The notes: generated by a model from the letters alone, not told the origin. Positions 15,934 through 25,556 are shown, numbered from the stretch's first letter. The stretch is 64,000 nt of DNA from Leptolyngbya subtilissima AS-A7 (GCF_039962255.1 NZ_JAMPKY010000003.1:434001-498000); one strand, 5' to 3'. Numbers and translations are program-made.

Positions 15934-16908
15934 TTGATTCATGCCACGCTGCACCAGCTTAAGGTTTTTGAAGCAACTGCCCGCCACGGCAGCTTTACCC
16001 GAGCCGCCGAAGAACTCTACCTGACCCAGCCCACGGTGTCGATTCAGGTGAAGCAGCTGACTAAGGCGGTGGGACTACCTCTGTTTGAACAGATTGGCAA
16101 GCGCCTCTACCTCACCCAGGCAGGGCAAAAGTTGTTAGACACCTGCCAAGAAATTTTTGACGGCCTCGATCAGTTTGAGATGGCGGTGTCTGATCTAAAA
16201 GGGCTCAAGCAGGGCCAGCTGCGCCTGGCGGTGATCACCACGGCCAAATATTTTGTGCCCCGGCTACTGGGGCCATTTTGTCAGCGGTTTCCCGGCATTG
16301 ATATTTCGCTGAAGGTGACCAACCACCAGCAGATTCAAGAGCGCATGGCTAACAATGATGACGATCTCTACATCATCAGTACGCCGCCTGAGCAGCCTGA
16401 CCTGAAGATCTACCCTTTTCTTGAAAACCCTCTAGTAGTGCTGGGGCCGCAGGACCACCCGCTGGTGGGCAAGGCGCGATCGCCCATTAGTGTCCTCGAT
16501 GGTGAGCAGTTCATCATGCGCGAGCCAGGGTCTGGAACCCGTCACGCGGTGCAAAAGCTGTTTGCCGAGCACGATATAAATGTGAAGGTGCGGCTAGAGC
16601 TGGGTAGCAATGAGGCGATCAAGCAGGCGATCGCAGGTGGTCTGGGCATCTCAGTACTGTCGCTGCACACCATTATCTCTGAAGGCACCAGGGGCGAGTT
16701 TGCCATTCTCGATGTTGACCATTTCCCCATCGATCGCCACTGGTATGTGGCCCACCTAGCAGGCAAGCAGCTCTCGGTGGTTTCTCAGGCGTTCTTAAAC
16801 TACCTGCTAGAAGAAAGCCATACCCTGGTAGAAAACCTGCTGCCGGGGATTAGTCGAGCACCAGCTGCGATCGATCCTAAGGGCGCAGAGCTGCTGACTA
16901 AGGTCTAG
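15934..16908 (+). CDS. LysR-type transcriptional regulator, CbbR/CmpR-like
   Basis: The 324-residue protein has an N-terminal winged helix-turn-helix (LHQLKVFEATARHGSFTRAAEELYLTQPTVS) and a LysR substrate-binding domain from about residue 95. The DNA-binding part closely resembles the CmpR/CbbR/NdhR branch that controls CO2 uptake and carbon-fixation genes in cyanobacteria by sensing photorespiratory or Calvin-cycle metabolites. The start is TTG at 15934, supported by GGGAGG at 15921-15926 seven bases upstream; another in-frame TTG at 15910 lacks such a site. No target operon lies next to it, so which member it is cannot be decided. No divergent gene gives a clue to its regulon. Confidence 0.88.
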   Translation: MIHATLHQLKVFEATARHGSFTRAAEELYLTQPTVSIQVKQLTKAVGLPLFEQIGKRLYLTQAGQKLLDTCQEIFDGLDQFEMAVSDLKGLKQGQLRLAVITTAKYFVPRLLGPFCQRFPGIDISLKVTNHQQIQERMANNDDDLYIISTPPEQPDLKIYPFLENPLVVLGPQDHPLVGKARSPISVLDGEQFIMREPGSGTRHAVQKLFAEHDINVKVRLELGSNEAIKQAIAGGLGISVLSLHTIISEGTRGEFAILDVDHFPIDRHWYVAHLAGKQLSVVSQAFLNYLLEESHTLVENLLPGISRAPAAIDPKGAELLTKV

Positions 16909-17008
16909 CCTGAGCAGGTGAGGCTACCTAAGCCACCTTCCAAAAGATGTCTTGATCTTGGCTAACCAATAGACCTACCCCCTTCTTTGGGGGATCGCTA
17001 CCCTGGCC

Positions 17009-17890
17009 GTGAAACAACTCTCGCTCAAACAACGCGAACTGGTATCGTCGCTCGTAAAACGACTTGGAATGATCCGTGGGATCAGGGCAGTCGTGCTTGG
17101 CGGGTCGCATGCCCGCGGCCGCGCTCAGCCAGGGTCGGATATCGATCTTGGCATCTTCTACTCAGAATCAGATCCTTTCTCTATCCAAAGCCTTCGTGAG
17201 CTGGCTGACGCCGTCGACGACACCGCCGCACCAGTGGTTACAGACTTCTATGAGTGGGGTCCCTGGGTTAATGGTGGAGCCTGGCTGACCATTGGCGGCC
17301 AGCGCGTCGATTTCCTCTATCGCAGCCTTGAACACCTAGAGCGGGTCATCGCCGAGGCAGAAGCAGGCCGGTACGAGCTTCACTATGCCCAACAGCCACC
17401 CTTTGGATACTTCAGCGGGACGTACCTTGGCGACGTTGAGGTATGTGTTCCCCTGTTCGATCCCGAGGCCCGGCTCGATTTGCTGAAGCGGCGGGTCGCG
17501 AACTACCCGGAGGCCCTGCGCCGGTCCGTAGTGCAGGACTATCTCTGGATGGCAGAATTCGGCCTTGCTGCATTCGCTCGCAAGTTTGCCATGCGCTCTG
17601 ATGGCTATGGGACGGCAGCTTGCCTGACCTGTGCCGTGAACCAGCTGGTATTAGTGCTTTTCGCTTTGAACCACACCTACCTGATCAACGACAAGACGGC
17701 CCTTGAGGAGATTGCCGAGTTTGAGCAGGCCCCGCGGGAGTTTGGGCTGCGGGTGCAGAAGACGCTCGCGCACCTCGGTGCCTCTCCCACAGAACTCATC
17801 GCTGCTGTTGAGAGCGTCGCACAACTGGTTCGGGAGACAGTTGACCTAACAGACGGGCTATACCAACCACGCTACCCGCTATCAATGTGA
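17009..17890 (+). CDS. Nucleotidyltransferase-fold protein
   Basis: The 293-residue protein starts with an NTP_transf_2 domain. GGSHARGRAQPGSDIDLGIF holds the GS motif and the two metal-binding aspartates, and a third carboxylate is likely in QRVDFLYRS near residue 105. The remaining 170 residues are helical and resemble DUF4037-like C-terminal domains. Family members transfer nucleotidyl groups to antibiotics, proteins or RNA, or act as toxins; the substrate here is unknown. The start is GTG at 17009 without a clear ribosome-binding site. No partner such as a HEPN or MNT antitoxin gene is adjacent. It lies within a 2.9 kb stretch free of HIP1 octamers, so recent acquisition is possible. Confidence 0.8.
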   Translation: MKQLSLKQRELVSSLVKRLGMIRGIRAVVLGGSHARGRAQPGSDIDLGIFYSESDPFSIQSLRELADAVDDTAAPVVTDFYEWGPWVNGGAWLTIGGQRVDFLYRSLEHLERVIAEAEAGRYELHYAQQPPFGYFSGTYLGDVEVCVPLFDPEARLDLLKRRVANYPEALRRSVVQDYLWMAEFGLAAFARKFAMRSDGYGTAACLTCAVNQLVLVLFALNHTYLINDKTALEEIAEFEQAPREFGLRVQKTLAHLGASPTELIAAVESVAQLVRETVDLTDGLYQPRYPLSM

Positions 17891-18117
17891 TTGGGGCCAA
17901 TTAGCATATTGTTTGATTAAAGGATTCATTCAGTTGATGCCTAGCTCACGGCCTAGTCATTCAGTAGCTCTACCTACCCATCGTGTCGCCTCGTTAGTAG
18001 AGCTGAAATGTCTAACTGGCCTTTTTCGTACCACAACTATCTGCTGATTCAGCGTTATAAAAACTTTGGATGGTCAAGCAAGATTGCGCTACGTTGAGAG
18101 AAACTTAGGAATAAATT

Positions 18118-18564
18118 GTGGCAAATAATACTTCTCCTAAGGTGGGGCGTTGTAGATGCGGGCAGGTTCAATTTGAGGTAGCTTCAGAATCTCTGATCAC
18201 CATGGCTTGCCACTGCACCGGCTGTCAGCAAATGACATCTAGCGCCTTTTCCCTGAGCGCCCTCTACCCTAGCGAAAGCCTCAAAATTACATCGGGTAGC
18301 CCGGTGATTGGCGTCCTGCATGGTGCGACCCGCCATTATTTCTGTGGCCACTGTATGAGCTGGCTTTTCACCCGCCCCGAAGGTCTAGATGACCTCGTTA
18401 ATATCCGCTCTAGCCTCCTGGAAGATGCTCAAGCGTTCAGCCCGTTCATCGAAACATACACGGACGAAAAACTGCCTTGGGTAACAACGCCTGCCACCTA
18501 TAGCTTCAGTAAATTTCCGCCACCAGAACAGTTTCCGGCGTTACTTGCAGAATTTGCCAAATGA
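18118..18564 (+). CDS. GFA-domain zinc protein (CENP-V/GFA family)
   Basis: The 148-residue product has the GFA fold, named after glutathione-dependent formaldehyde-activating enzyme. Zinc-binding cysteines are arranged as CRCG near the N-terminus, CHCTGC about 20 residues later, and CGHC in the middle (YFCGHCMSW). Many family members have no demonstrated formaldehyde activity, so function is only tentative. The start is GTG at 18118 with a purine-rich AGGA nearby. The preceding 227 bases hold no gene, and the gene seems monocistronic. It lies in the same HIP1-free stretch as the nucleotidyltransferase. Confidence 0.85.
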   Translation: MANNTSPKVGRCRCGQVQFEVASESLITMACHCTGCQQMTSSAFSLSALYPSESLKITSGSPVIGVLHGATRHYFCGHCMSWLFTRPEGLDDLVNIRSSLLEDAQAFSPFIETYTDEKLPWVTTPATYSFSKFPPPEQFPALLAEFAK

Positions 18565-18700
18565 TATGGCTTACAAAAAGCGAATCTTTGCTATCTCCAC
18601 TTAGGCATAGATTGGTTCCTTCCGTTCGGCCCCCACTTGTGTTGGAATGAGTTTTGTTGAGTTTTACTAGCACGTCACTCAACTTACGGCTACGCAGAGG

Positions 18701-19516
18701 TTAGGTCGGTAAACGTAGGGCTACAGTGTAGGACGGACGCTGGGATTTTTCTCGCTGGGTTTTGACAAGGCGAAAATCTTGGTCGATATAGAGGTGGTCG
18801 AGGCGGGGTCGGGCTTGGGCGATTTGCTCGTATTGCTTTGTCGTGACGCGATTTTTACCCTGTGCGGGCTTAGTGGTTTGCGGTTGAGATGCAGGATTTT
18901 TTTGATGATTGGCTACAGTTTGATTGAACCAAGTTTGAGCCGCATCAGCGCTAAAGGAAGGTGAACCAAAGCGCAAAACCTGTCGGATGCAGACATTTTG
19001 AATTTCCCAATAGTCTTGCCCCATTTGCCCTGGGGCGGAGGGGTGATCGGCTTCGGCCAGCGCTTGAATTCCGTAGCTCTGCATGATCATAAAATCGTAG
19101 CTGAGTAGCCAGCGAGAGACCCAGCTCAAGATTGGAGTTTTACGGCCAGGTTTGTAGCGGGCTAGATTGGCGTAAAAGCCATTGTCGTCAAAAATTTGAT
19201 AAGACTCGTGATGCACCCGGCCTGGAATAATGTCTTGAAACGGAATAGTAGACCAAATAGGCAGCCAAATCCCTTTCAACAGCGGAATTTGTTGATTCAG
19301 ATTGGGAGTAGGGTTGCGGCGTTCTAACTCGTTGAAGAGCGACAGCAGGATCTCGTTGGCGAAACGGACTTTTTTGGCCATTGGCTCAGACTCCCGCTCG
19401 TTTACCTGCTTTAGCAGGCTAGATTTTAAGGCGGAGGTGTCGGCCGCTGCCAGGGCAGCAGCTTCAAAGGGAGGAGTTAATAAACCAGAGTTCATACCTA
19501 GATTCGCCTCATGCAA
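18701..19516 (-). CDS. PAP/fibrillin-like protein (tentative)
   Basis: The 271-residue protein resembles plastid lipid-associated (PAP/fibrillin) proteins. LLKGIWLPIWSTIPFQDI followed by HHESYQIFDDNGFYANLARY matches the usual Leu-x-Gly-x-Trp-x-Leu plus Tyr-Gln pattern at the start of the barrel, and LDHLYIDQDFRLVK near the end matches the conserved Tyr-Leu-Asp-x-Asp-x-Arg strand. A polar linker of about 40 residues rich in Gln, Lys and Pro precedes that strand. Cyanobacterial members are linked to thylakoid lipid and quinone homeostasis. Starts at 19516 or 19495 are both possible. The upstream hisA gene on the same strand ends 54 bases before it. Confidence 0.6.
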   Translation of the reverse strand: MHEANLGMNSGLLTPPFEAAALAAADTSALKSSLLKQVNERESEPMAKKVRFANEILLSLFNELERRNPTPNLNQQIPLLKGIWLPIWSTIPFQDIIPGRVHHESYQIFDDNGFYANLARYKPGRKTPILSWVSRWLLSYDFMIMQSYGIQALAEADHPSAPGQMGQDYWEIQNVCIRQVLRFGSPSFSADAAQTWFNQTVANHQKNPASQPQTTKPAQGKNRVTTKQYEQIAQARPRLDHLYIDQDFRLVKTQREKSQRPSYTVALRLPT

Positions 19517-19569
19517 TAAGCCTACAGGCTGCGATCGCCTCCAAAGGCCGGTCTTTGCTCATGTCCCTA

Positions 19570-20343
19570 TCAAGCAAAGGCCGAATCACCCAGGGATGGG
19601 GGCACATCCTGCCACCGTCCGTTACCCACCGCTCGCACGGCTTCTTTAAGGCTCACATCTCCCGTGTAAAGGGCGCGGCCCACAATTACGCCGGTAACTC
19701 CCTGGCTCTCTAGGGCCAGCAGACTGAGCAAATCGCGCAAAGCACCCACGCCACCGGAGGCGATCACCGGCATCGACACGGCTTCGGCCATGGCTCGCAT
19801 GGCTGGAATGTTGGGGCCTTGCAGGGTGCCGTCGCGCTGGATATCGGTATAGATCACCGCCGCGGCGCCGCGCTGTTCCATTTGTTGGGCAAGGGCGATC
19901 GCATCCACCTCCGACGTTTCCAGCCAGCCGCGCGTTGCCACCTTGCCATCGCGGGCGTCGATGCCGACGATAATTTGGCCGGGGAATTCCCCGGCCAGAT
20001 CGCTGACCAGCTCGGGGTTCTCGATCGCAGCAGTGCCTAAAATGGCGTAGCGCACACCCAGAGAGAACAGATCGGTGACGCGGGCGCGATCGCGCAAGCC
20101 GCCCCCCACTTCGATGGGAATATTAACTGCCTGGGCGATCGCCTCTATAGCCTGCCAGTTCTCGGGCTTACCTGACTTGGCCCCATCGAGATCCACCAGG
20201 TGCAGCCGGGTTGCCCCCTGATCTACCCATTGCCGCGCCACCTCTACCGGGTTGTCGTTAAACACCTCGGTCTGGGCATAGTCGCCCTGGTAAAGTCGCA
20301 CACAGCGACCCTCAATCAAATCAATAGCGGGGATAACTTCCAT
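19570..20343 (-). CDS. hisA: HisA, ProFAR isomerase of histidine biosynthesis
   Basis: HisA isomerises ProFAR to PRFAR, the fourth step of histidine synthesis, in the cytoplasm. The 257-residue TIM barrel begins with [20 protein letters not shown], carrying the first catalytic aspartate, and the second lies in [15 protein letters not shown]. Phosphate-binding loops are EVGGGLRD and ASGGVGAL. The length is normal for the family. The only other his gene in the window is hisZ, about 24 kb away, so the pathway genes are scattered as usual in cyanobacteria. The fibrillin-like gene lies downstream on the same strand. Confidence 0.97.
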   Translation of the reverse strand: MEVIPAIDLIEGRCVRLYQGDYAQTEVFNDNPVEVARQWVDQGATRLHLVDLDGAKSGKPENWQAIEAIAQAVNIPIEVGGGLRDRARVTDLFSLGVRYAILGTAAIENPELVSDLAGEFPGQIIVGIDARDGKVATRGWLETSEVDAIALAQQMEQRGAAAVIYTDIQRDGTLQGPNIPAMRAMAEAVSMPVIASGGVGALRDLLSLLALESQGVTGVIVGRALYTGDVSLKEAVRAVGNGRWQDVPPSLGDSAFA

Positions 20344-20469
20344 GGGTAGCGGAGATGTAAATGTTAGGCAGAATTTTATGCGCCAAGCCTACCTATTCTA
20401 TCGGGCTATACCCTATTCACCGGTCCCAAATTCCCGTAGACTCCTAAATGCGAATCACCACCGAGAGCC

Positions 20470-21246
20470 ATGCTAGACCTGACTGGTAAAAACGCCCTGG
20501 TAACGGGTATTGCCAACAATAAGTCCATTGCTTGGGGCATTGCCCAGCAGCTGCACAAAGCTGGGGCTAACCTGGGCATCACCTACCTGCCCGACGAAAG
20601 AGGCCGGATGGAAGGCAAGGTCAAAGACTTGGTTGACCCGCTCAACCCCAGTCTGTTTTTGCCCTGCAACGTGCAGGACGAAACCCAGGTCGAGCAGGTG
20701 TTTGGCACCATCCAAGAAAAGTGGGGCAAGCTCGATATTTTGATTCACTGCTTGGCCTTTGCCAACCGGGATGACCTGACGGGCGACTTTAGCAACACGT
20801 CTAAAGCGGGCTTTCAGCTAGCGCTGGATGTCAGTGCCTACTCATTAATTACCCTGGCGCGCGGGGCTAAAGCGCTGATGACCGATGGTGGCAGCATCGT
20901 CACTCTCACCTACCTGGGTGGCGCGCGAGTGGTGCCCAACTACAACGTCATGGGTATCGCCAAGGCGGCGTTGGAAATGAATGTGCGCTACCTAGCCTCC
21001 GAGCTTGGTCCCAACAACATTCGCGTCAATGGCATTTCCGCTGGCCCCATTCGCACCCTGGCTTCGTCGGCAGTCGGCGGCATTCTCGATATGATTCACC
21101 ACGTTGAAGAAGTGGCGCCGCTGCGCCGCACCGTAACGCAGACCGAAGTGGGCAACACTGCCGCTTTTCTGTGCAGCGACCTATCAACGGGCATGACCGG
21201 GCAGATTCTCTATGTCGATTCTGGCTACTGCATCATGGGCATGTAG
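20470..21246 (+). CDS. fabI: Enoyl-ACP reductase (NADH), FabI
   Basis: FabI reduces trans-2-enoyl-ACP in each round of type II fatty acid synthesis. The 258-residue protein has the atypical short-chain dehydrogenase features of FabI: a cofactor loop GIANNKSIAWGIA and the catalytic Tyr158 and Lys165 with the six-residue spacing typical of this group (YNVMGIAKAALE). ISAGPIRTLAS is the substrate loop found in FabI. The start is the ATG at 20470. It is divergent from hisA, with about 126 bases between them for both promoters, and seems to be transcribed alone. Confidence 0.97.
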   Translation: MLDLTGKNALVTGIANNKSIAWGIAQQLHKAGANLGITYLPDERGRMEGKVKDLVDPLNPSLFLPCNVQDETQVEQVFGTIQEKWGKLDILIHCLAFANRDDLTGDFSNTSKAGFQLALDVSAYSLITLARGAKALMTDGGSIVTLTYLGGARVVPNYNVMGIAKAALEMNVRYLASELGPNNIRVNGISAGPIRTLASSAVGGILDMIHHVEEVAPLRRTVTQTEVGNTAAFLCSDLSTGMTGQILYVDSGYCIMGM

Positions 21247-21258
21247 GGGCGTAGATCT

Positions 21259-21309
21259 CAGGGTTCTTGAATGACATGGAGTCCTGGTATAAGGCTAAAA
21301 AGAACCCTG
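21259..21309. repeat. Inverted repeat downstream of fabI
   Basis: CAGGGTTCTT at 21259-21268 is perfectly complementary to AAGAACCCTG at 21300-21309, with a 31-base loop. It follows the fabI stop by 13 bases. No T tract is present, so termination is only possible, not clear. Confidence 0.4.
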
Positions 21310-21387
21310 GAATCTGGCTGCTGAAGATGGCTAAGTCGAGCTAGCTAGAATAGAGCCTGGGATTGCAGGGAATAACTCGACGACGGT

Positions 21388-22584
21388 ATGACGAGAGCAT
21401 TCCTTCGGCCTAGGCTATGGACGGTGGTAGGTCTTGTAGCCGTGGGTGGGCTGCTGCGGGTTTCGGTGGATTGGCGACTGCTGGGGCGATCGCTCACTTA
21501 CCCCGACACCCCTATCACCTCGGCGGACTGGTATCGGCCCCAGCAGCTCGTCCCCGGTGTTGGTCCCCAGGCTCCACCATTGGTGAAGGCTGAAACAACT
21601 GAGATTCCTCCCGAAGCGCTGCAAAAGGCGTTGGAGTTTGCCGAGGAGCAGAATTCGGTGGCGCTACTGGTGATGCACCGCGATCGCCTTGTTCTAGAGC
21701 AATACTGGCAGGGCCACCAAGCCAGCGACCCCGTCAACTCAATGTCGATGGTGAAAACCCTGCTGGCGCTGCTGATTGGCGTGGCGATCGACGAGGGGCA
21801 TATCGGCTCCATCCAAGATCCTGTCAGCACCTACCTTTCAGAATGGGCCGATGACCCCAGGGGCGACATCACCCTGGTCGACCTGCTCTACATGCAGTCG
21901 GGTCTGCGCAACGACAACCGTATCGACACGCTGCGCTCTGACCTGGTGCAGCTCTACGGCGGCTCAAATACTCAAAAGCTTGTGCTGGATATTCCTTTAG
22001 AAAGCGCTCCTGGCAAAGCGTTTGACTATAGCAACTTCAATTCGCAACTGCTCAGCCTGGTGCTAGAGCGGGCCACAGGAGAATCCTTTGGTGATTACCT
22101 AAGTAGCCGCCTCTGGCAGCCTTTGGGTGCCGGAGATGGCTTTCTCTGGCTAGATCGTCCGAGGGGAAGCGCAAAACCTTTTTGCTGCTTTTTCGCTACC
22201 GCCCCAGACTGGGCGCGGCTGGGGCAAATGCTGCTGCACGGGGGTAAAGTAGGCGATCGCCAAATTATCCCCGCAAGCTGGCTGGAGCAAATGCTAGAAG
22301 CATCGCCCCTAGAGCCGACTTTTGGCCTGCACATTTGGCTCAAGGCCCGCACTGCCGACTATCCTCGGGTCAACCGAGCCTCGTCGGCTCCCTTTGCTGC
22401 CGCCGACACGTTTTATCTCGATGGTCGCCACCACCAGCGGGTGTACGTGATTCCGTCAGAGGAGCTAGTGATTGTGCGCCTGGGCGAAGAGCCTCCCGCC
22501 TGGAACGATGCGGTGATCGTGAATACGATTGTGGAGGGGTTGCGATCGCGGCAGGAAAGCGGTCCTACTGGGTCAGTACCGTAG
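21388..22584 (+). CDS. Beta-lactamase-family serine hydrolase
   Basis: The 398-residue protein belongs to the class C beta-lactamase/penicillin-binding-like group. The active-site SxxK is in SMSMVKTLLALLIG and the second motif is YSNFNSQLL (Tyr-x-Asn). A membrane anchor or signal helix spans about residues 11-27, so the enzyme likely faces the periplasm. Family members include esterases, D-amino peptidases and true lactamases, and the third motif does not separate these. It starts with ATG at 21388 after an intergenic inverted repeat. A large membrane protein gene follows after 161 bases on the same strand. The substrate is not predictable. Confidence 0.88.
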   Translation: MTRAFLRPRLWTVVGLVAVGGLLRVSVDWRLLGRSLTYPDTPITSADWYRPQQLVPGVGPQAPPLVKAETTEIPPEALQKALEFAEEQNSVALLVMHRDRLVLEQYWQGHQASDPVNSMSMVKTLLALLIGVAIDEGHIGSIQDPVSTYLSEWADDPRGDITLVDLLYMQSGLRNDNRIDTLRSDLVQLYGGSNTQKLVLDIPLESAPGKAFDYSNFNSQLLSLVLERATGESFGDYLSSRLWQPLGAGDGFLWLDRPRGSAKPFCCFFATAPDWARLGQMLLHGGKVGDRQIIPASWLEQMLEASPLEPTFGLHIWLKARTADYPRVNRASSAPFAAADTFYLDGRHHQRVYVIPSEELVIVRLGEEPPAWNDAVIVNTIVEGLRSRQESGPTGSVP

Positions 22585-22745
22585 CCTAGACGCTCCTATG
22601 GAAATTCAAGCTAACTCTCCTGGCGATGCCATAGCTTGAGGCCTACTGCCTAGAAGGGCGAAGCTTTGGTTTTCCTTAAGGCCCACTTTCCGGAGGGCCG
22701 AATGTGGTTTACTAGCGTTTTTCTGTCGCGAGATGAGCGTTCCCA

Positions 22746-25361
22746 ATGCTACGGCCTTCTGATCTAGACTTGCCGTTGCCTCCCCGTGCTCAGCGATTGG
22801 TGCAGCGGGTTGCTGTCATTGTTGCCGTGGTTTGTTTTCTGGGGTTGCTAGCGACCAAAACCGGAGGCGCACCGCCACCCCACGAGCCGCTGGCTACCAA
22901 CTTTCTCTCTCAGGCTCTAGATACTGAGGCTGTGCCCAACGGTGTCGTGACCAACTACGATCGCGCCCTCACCCTATCAGCCAATCGAGTTGAGACCTTC
23001 CCTCCAACGCCTCTGCCTACTGCTCCCTCTCTGCGCCCCAACGGGCTGTGGAACGGTAGGCTCCTGCTTCCTAGCGAGGCCGAGTATGCCGCTGTTCCCG
23101 GCGACTGGGTGTGGATGGATCTGTGGTACAGTTCCCCCGACTTTCCTGAGCTGGCGGGCCAAAGGCTGAAACTCACCTGGAAACCCAACGCCCAGTCCCA
23201 GGCTTACATGAAAACCGTTACTCGCGATGTTGCCTTTAATGCTCAAGCTGAGCAGTCTTTGGCCAACGGCAACATATTGCCCACCCGGCTGAATGGTCGT
23301 AAGGCGGTTGGGCCACTGCAATCTTTAGCGGGGGCGCGACCCAACGATGATGTTACCGTCCGCTTGGCAGAGGTAGAGGTGGTTGTAGAAGGCGATCGCC
23401 CCATGCTGCGGGTGGGCCTTGAGCCCATTCAAATTACCGGGAGAGAATATGGCCTGGTAAAGCTCTTGGGGCCTGACGAGACCGTTAAGGCCCCACGTCC
23501 TACAGTTTGTCCTGGGAAGCCGCCCTGCCCAACCGAATATTTTCGCGCTCAGTTTTATAACGCCGCGTCGGGCAATTTCAGCGGTCCTACGGGCACCGTG
23601 CGTATCCCGCAGCAGCCGGCGATGTCGGGCGATCGCTTCATGTCTAACCTGCGAGACCTAGCCGAGTCGCCCGCCGGCAGTGCTGGCTGGTATATCTACG
23701 GCAGCCGCGCCGAGGACGGTTTGTTCACCGTGCAGGCTCTTAAGCCCAGAGCGCTGGTTCAGCTTCAGCCTGACGATGTGGTGCTGGGGCTAGTCTCAGG
23801 TCGCCGCTACCTCGATCGCGACAACTGGCAAGGCACGCCCCAGCGCCAGGGCACCCTTCAGCGCCTGCTGGTGAGCGCCACCGCAGGCAGCGCCGACACC
23901 GCTCAGGCTCAGTGGCAAGAGGGCGACTATGGCCTTGTGATTCATCTCTTTGGCGGTATCGGCGGTGAGAAAGCAGAATCTGCTCCGGTCGGCACCATAA
24001 CGGGCCATTTTGCGTACGGGCTGGCCCAGGTGGTGCGCGAACCCATCACCAACGAGCTGCAATTTGATATTCAGTACCAGCAGATCTACGCTCACAACCC
24101 CAACGGCATTGTGTCCGGTGCCCACGATTGGGCCGACTACATGGGCGACATGCAGCGGGGTTGGCTCGGCAGTCGCCCCGTGTCGGATGTGGTGGTTAAG
24201 CTCGACGCCTTCATCGCTCCGTTTCAGTTTGGCGACATGCGCATTTCGCTGTTTCGCGAACTGTTGCTACAGCTCCAGGTGATTGCGGCTCGCTACCGCG
24301 TTGGCGACGGTACGGGCGTGGCTCCAGTTACCCCCGCTACCTCCTGTGTGCAAGACTCCAACCAGGCCTTGTTTATCGCGATTCAGCAGATTCGCCGCCA
24401 GATCGACAGCCAGCCTGAGATTGCCACTTGGGTGCAGCAAAACCCTGACAGCCCAGAGGTTGAGCGATCCCAACGTTTTGCCGCTCTGGGCAACGACCTC
24501 GAAGCGATGCTGGTGCCCTACGGTGTGGTGCGTCCCGACTGGCAAGCTAACGCTGAATCGCTGGCCGGGGTTGACTCAACTGGTGGTCTTACCAGCAGCC
24601 GCAGGTTGTTGAGCGGCATACTCACCTGGCACAGCATGATGCCTCGCTGGGCGCACGACCGGGTAGCCCGCATTTTTTTAGAGCATGGCGGTCAGCTGTG
24701 GTTTTTGCGTACCAATATGGTGGGCGGCTTTGACCCAATGGTGCAGCCGGTTCCCCCGACAACTTTTTTCGGGGGTGTTCCCATTTTGGGACGGGTCACC
24801 CAGCGGCTGGCCGATGCCTTTGCTACCGGCTTGAGCTGGCCTATGGGGTTGCTAGGTCTGGTAATGCTGTCGCTCTACGCTCTGCTGGCGCTTCCCTTTG
24901 GGTTGAGAAATCGATTTTTGGTGCGACAGCAGGCAGCGTCTAATTCGATAGGCTTTGCTCTAGATGCCCTGCGTCGCTTCATTGCCCCTGCTCTGCTTGA
25001 AGAAACGATCTTCCGCGTCATGCTGCTGCCCCACCAAGTGGAAGGGGTGCCCGGCGATCGCTGGTTGCTGTGGGGCATCGTCAGCTTTGTGGCGTTTATT
25101 GTGTATCACGTTGTACTGGATAGAACCCTGTACAGGGGGGCTAGGGCGGGCCTCTCGGACCCTCGCTTTTTAGTGCTGGCGGGCTGGTTGGGGCTAGTGC
25201 TGATTGCCGCGTACTGGATTACGGGCTCGCTTTGGTTAGTGGTGCTGATGCACTGGTTGGTGGTGCTGGTGTGGGTTTATCGCTTTGGTGGTTGGGCGCG
25301 GCTGAGCGGCGTGAGGGCGGCTCGGAGCAGCGAGCGCAAGCCTACTGCGCCGTTTCGATAA
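22746..25361 (+). CDS. Large membrane protein with C-terminal CPBP (CAAX/Abi) protease domain
   Basis: An 871-residue protein in two parts. After one N-terminal helix (about 18-37) comes an extracytoplasmic region of about 630 residues that I cannot assign; it is rich in beta strands and contains one CxGxxxC-like pair (CPGKPPC). From about residue 695 there are several membrane helices forming a CPBP intramembrane metalloprotease domain: EETIFR near 752 (the EExxxR motif), FIVYH (FxxxH) and HWLVV, where the usual final Asn or Asp is absent. Family members process prenylated or other membrane proteins or give immunity to peptides. An extracytoplasmic domain of this size fused to CPBP is unusual. 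A serine hydrolase lies upstream and an acidic repeat protein downstream. Confidence 0.8.
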   Translation: MLRPSDLDLPLPPRAQRLVQRVAVIVAVVCFLGLLATKTGGAPPPHEPLATNFLSQALDTEAVPNGVVTNYDRALTLSANRVETFPPTPLPTAPSLRPNGLWNGRLLLPSEAEYAAVPGDWVWMDLWYSSPDFPELAGQRLKLTWKPNAQSQAYMKTVTRDVAFNAQAEQSLANGNILPTRLNGRKAVGPLQSLAGARPNDDVTVRLAEVEVVVEGDRPMLRVGLEPIQITGREYGLVKLLGPDETVKAPRPTVCPGKPPCPTEYFRAQFYNAASGNFSGPTGTVRIPQQPAMSGDRFMSNLRDLAESPAGSAGWYIYGSRAEDGLFTVQALKPRALVQLQPDDVVLGLVSGRRYLDRDNWQGTPQRQGTLQRLLVSATAGSADTAQAQWQEGDYGLVIHLFGGIGGEKAESAPVGTITGHFAYGLAQVVREPITNELQFDIQYQQIYAHNPNGIVSGAHDWADYMGDMQRGWLGSRPVSDVVVKLDAFIAPFQFGDMRISLFRELLLQLQVIAARYRVGDGTGVAPVTPATSCVQDSNQALFIAIQQIRRQIDSQPEIATWVQQNPDSPEVERSQRFAALGNDLEAMLVPYGVVRPDWQANAESLAGVDSTGGLTSSRRLLSGILTWHSMMPRWAHDRVARIFLEHGGQLWFLRTNMVGGFDPMVQPVPPTTFFGGVPILGRVTQRLADAFATGLSWPMGLLGLVMLSLYALLALPFGLRNRFLVRQQAASNSIGFALDALRRFIAPALLEETIFRVMLLPHQVEGVPGDRWLLWGIVSFVAFIVYHVVLDRTLYRGARAGLSDPRFLVLAGWLGLVLIAAYWITGSLWLVVLMHWLVVLVWVYRFGGWARLSGVRAARSSERKPTAPFR

Positions 25362-25484
25362 CATGGGCCTGTGGTGGTAAGGCTAGGGGAATAGGCAGAA
25401 ATGACGATGCGATCGCCCAAAAATTTACCTAGGCACTCTTAGATTCCTATGGCACAATACCCAGCGGAGCATTGCAGACCAGTG

Positions 25485-25521
25485 GGTGGCGCTGAGCCAC
25501 CTGCGACAGGTCATCTGTCGC
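25485..25521 (+). promoter_or_regulatory. Two tandem hairpins in the leader of the acidic repeat protein
   Basis: GGTGGC at 25485-25490 pairs with GCCACC at 25496-25501 around GCTGA. Immediately after it, GCGACAG at 25503-25509 pairs with CTGTCGC at 25515-25521 around GTCAT. Both stems are perfect with five-base loops and lie about 35 bases before the ATG at 25557. They could stabilise the mRNA, terminate upstream transcription or control translation. Confidence 0.5.
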
Positions 25522-25556
25522 TGATGTTTATCTGAAGGAAAGCAAGGGTGTTCCCT

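Noticed and set aside
17009..18117. Toxin-antitoxin pair (nucleotidyltransferase with HEPN partner)
   Set aside because: No adjacent small gene with HEPN features is found. The nucleotidyltransferase is long and followed by 227 bases without a gene.
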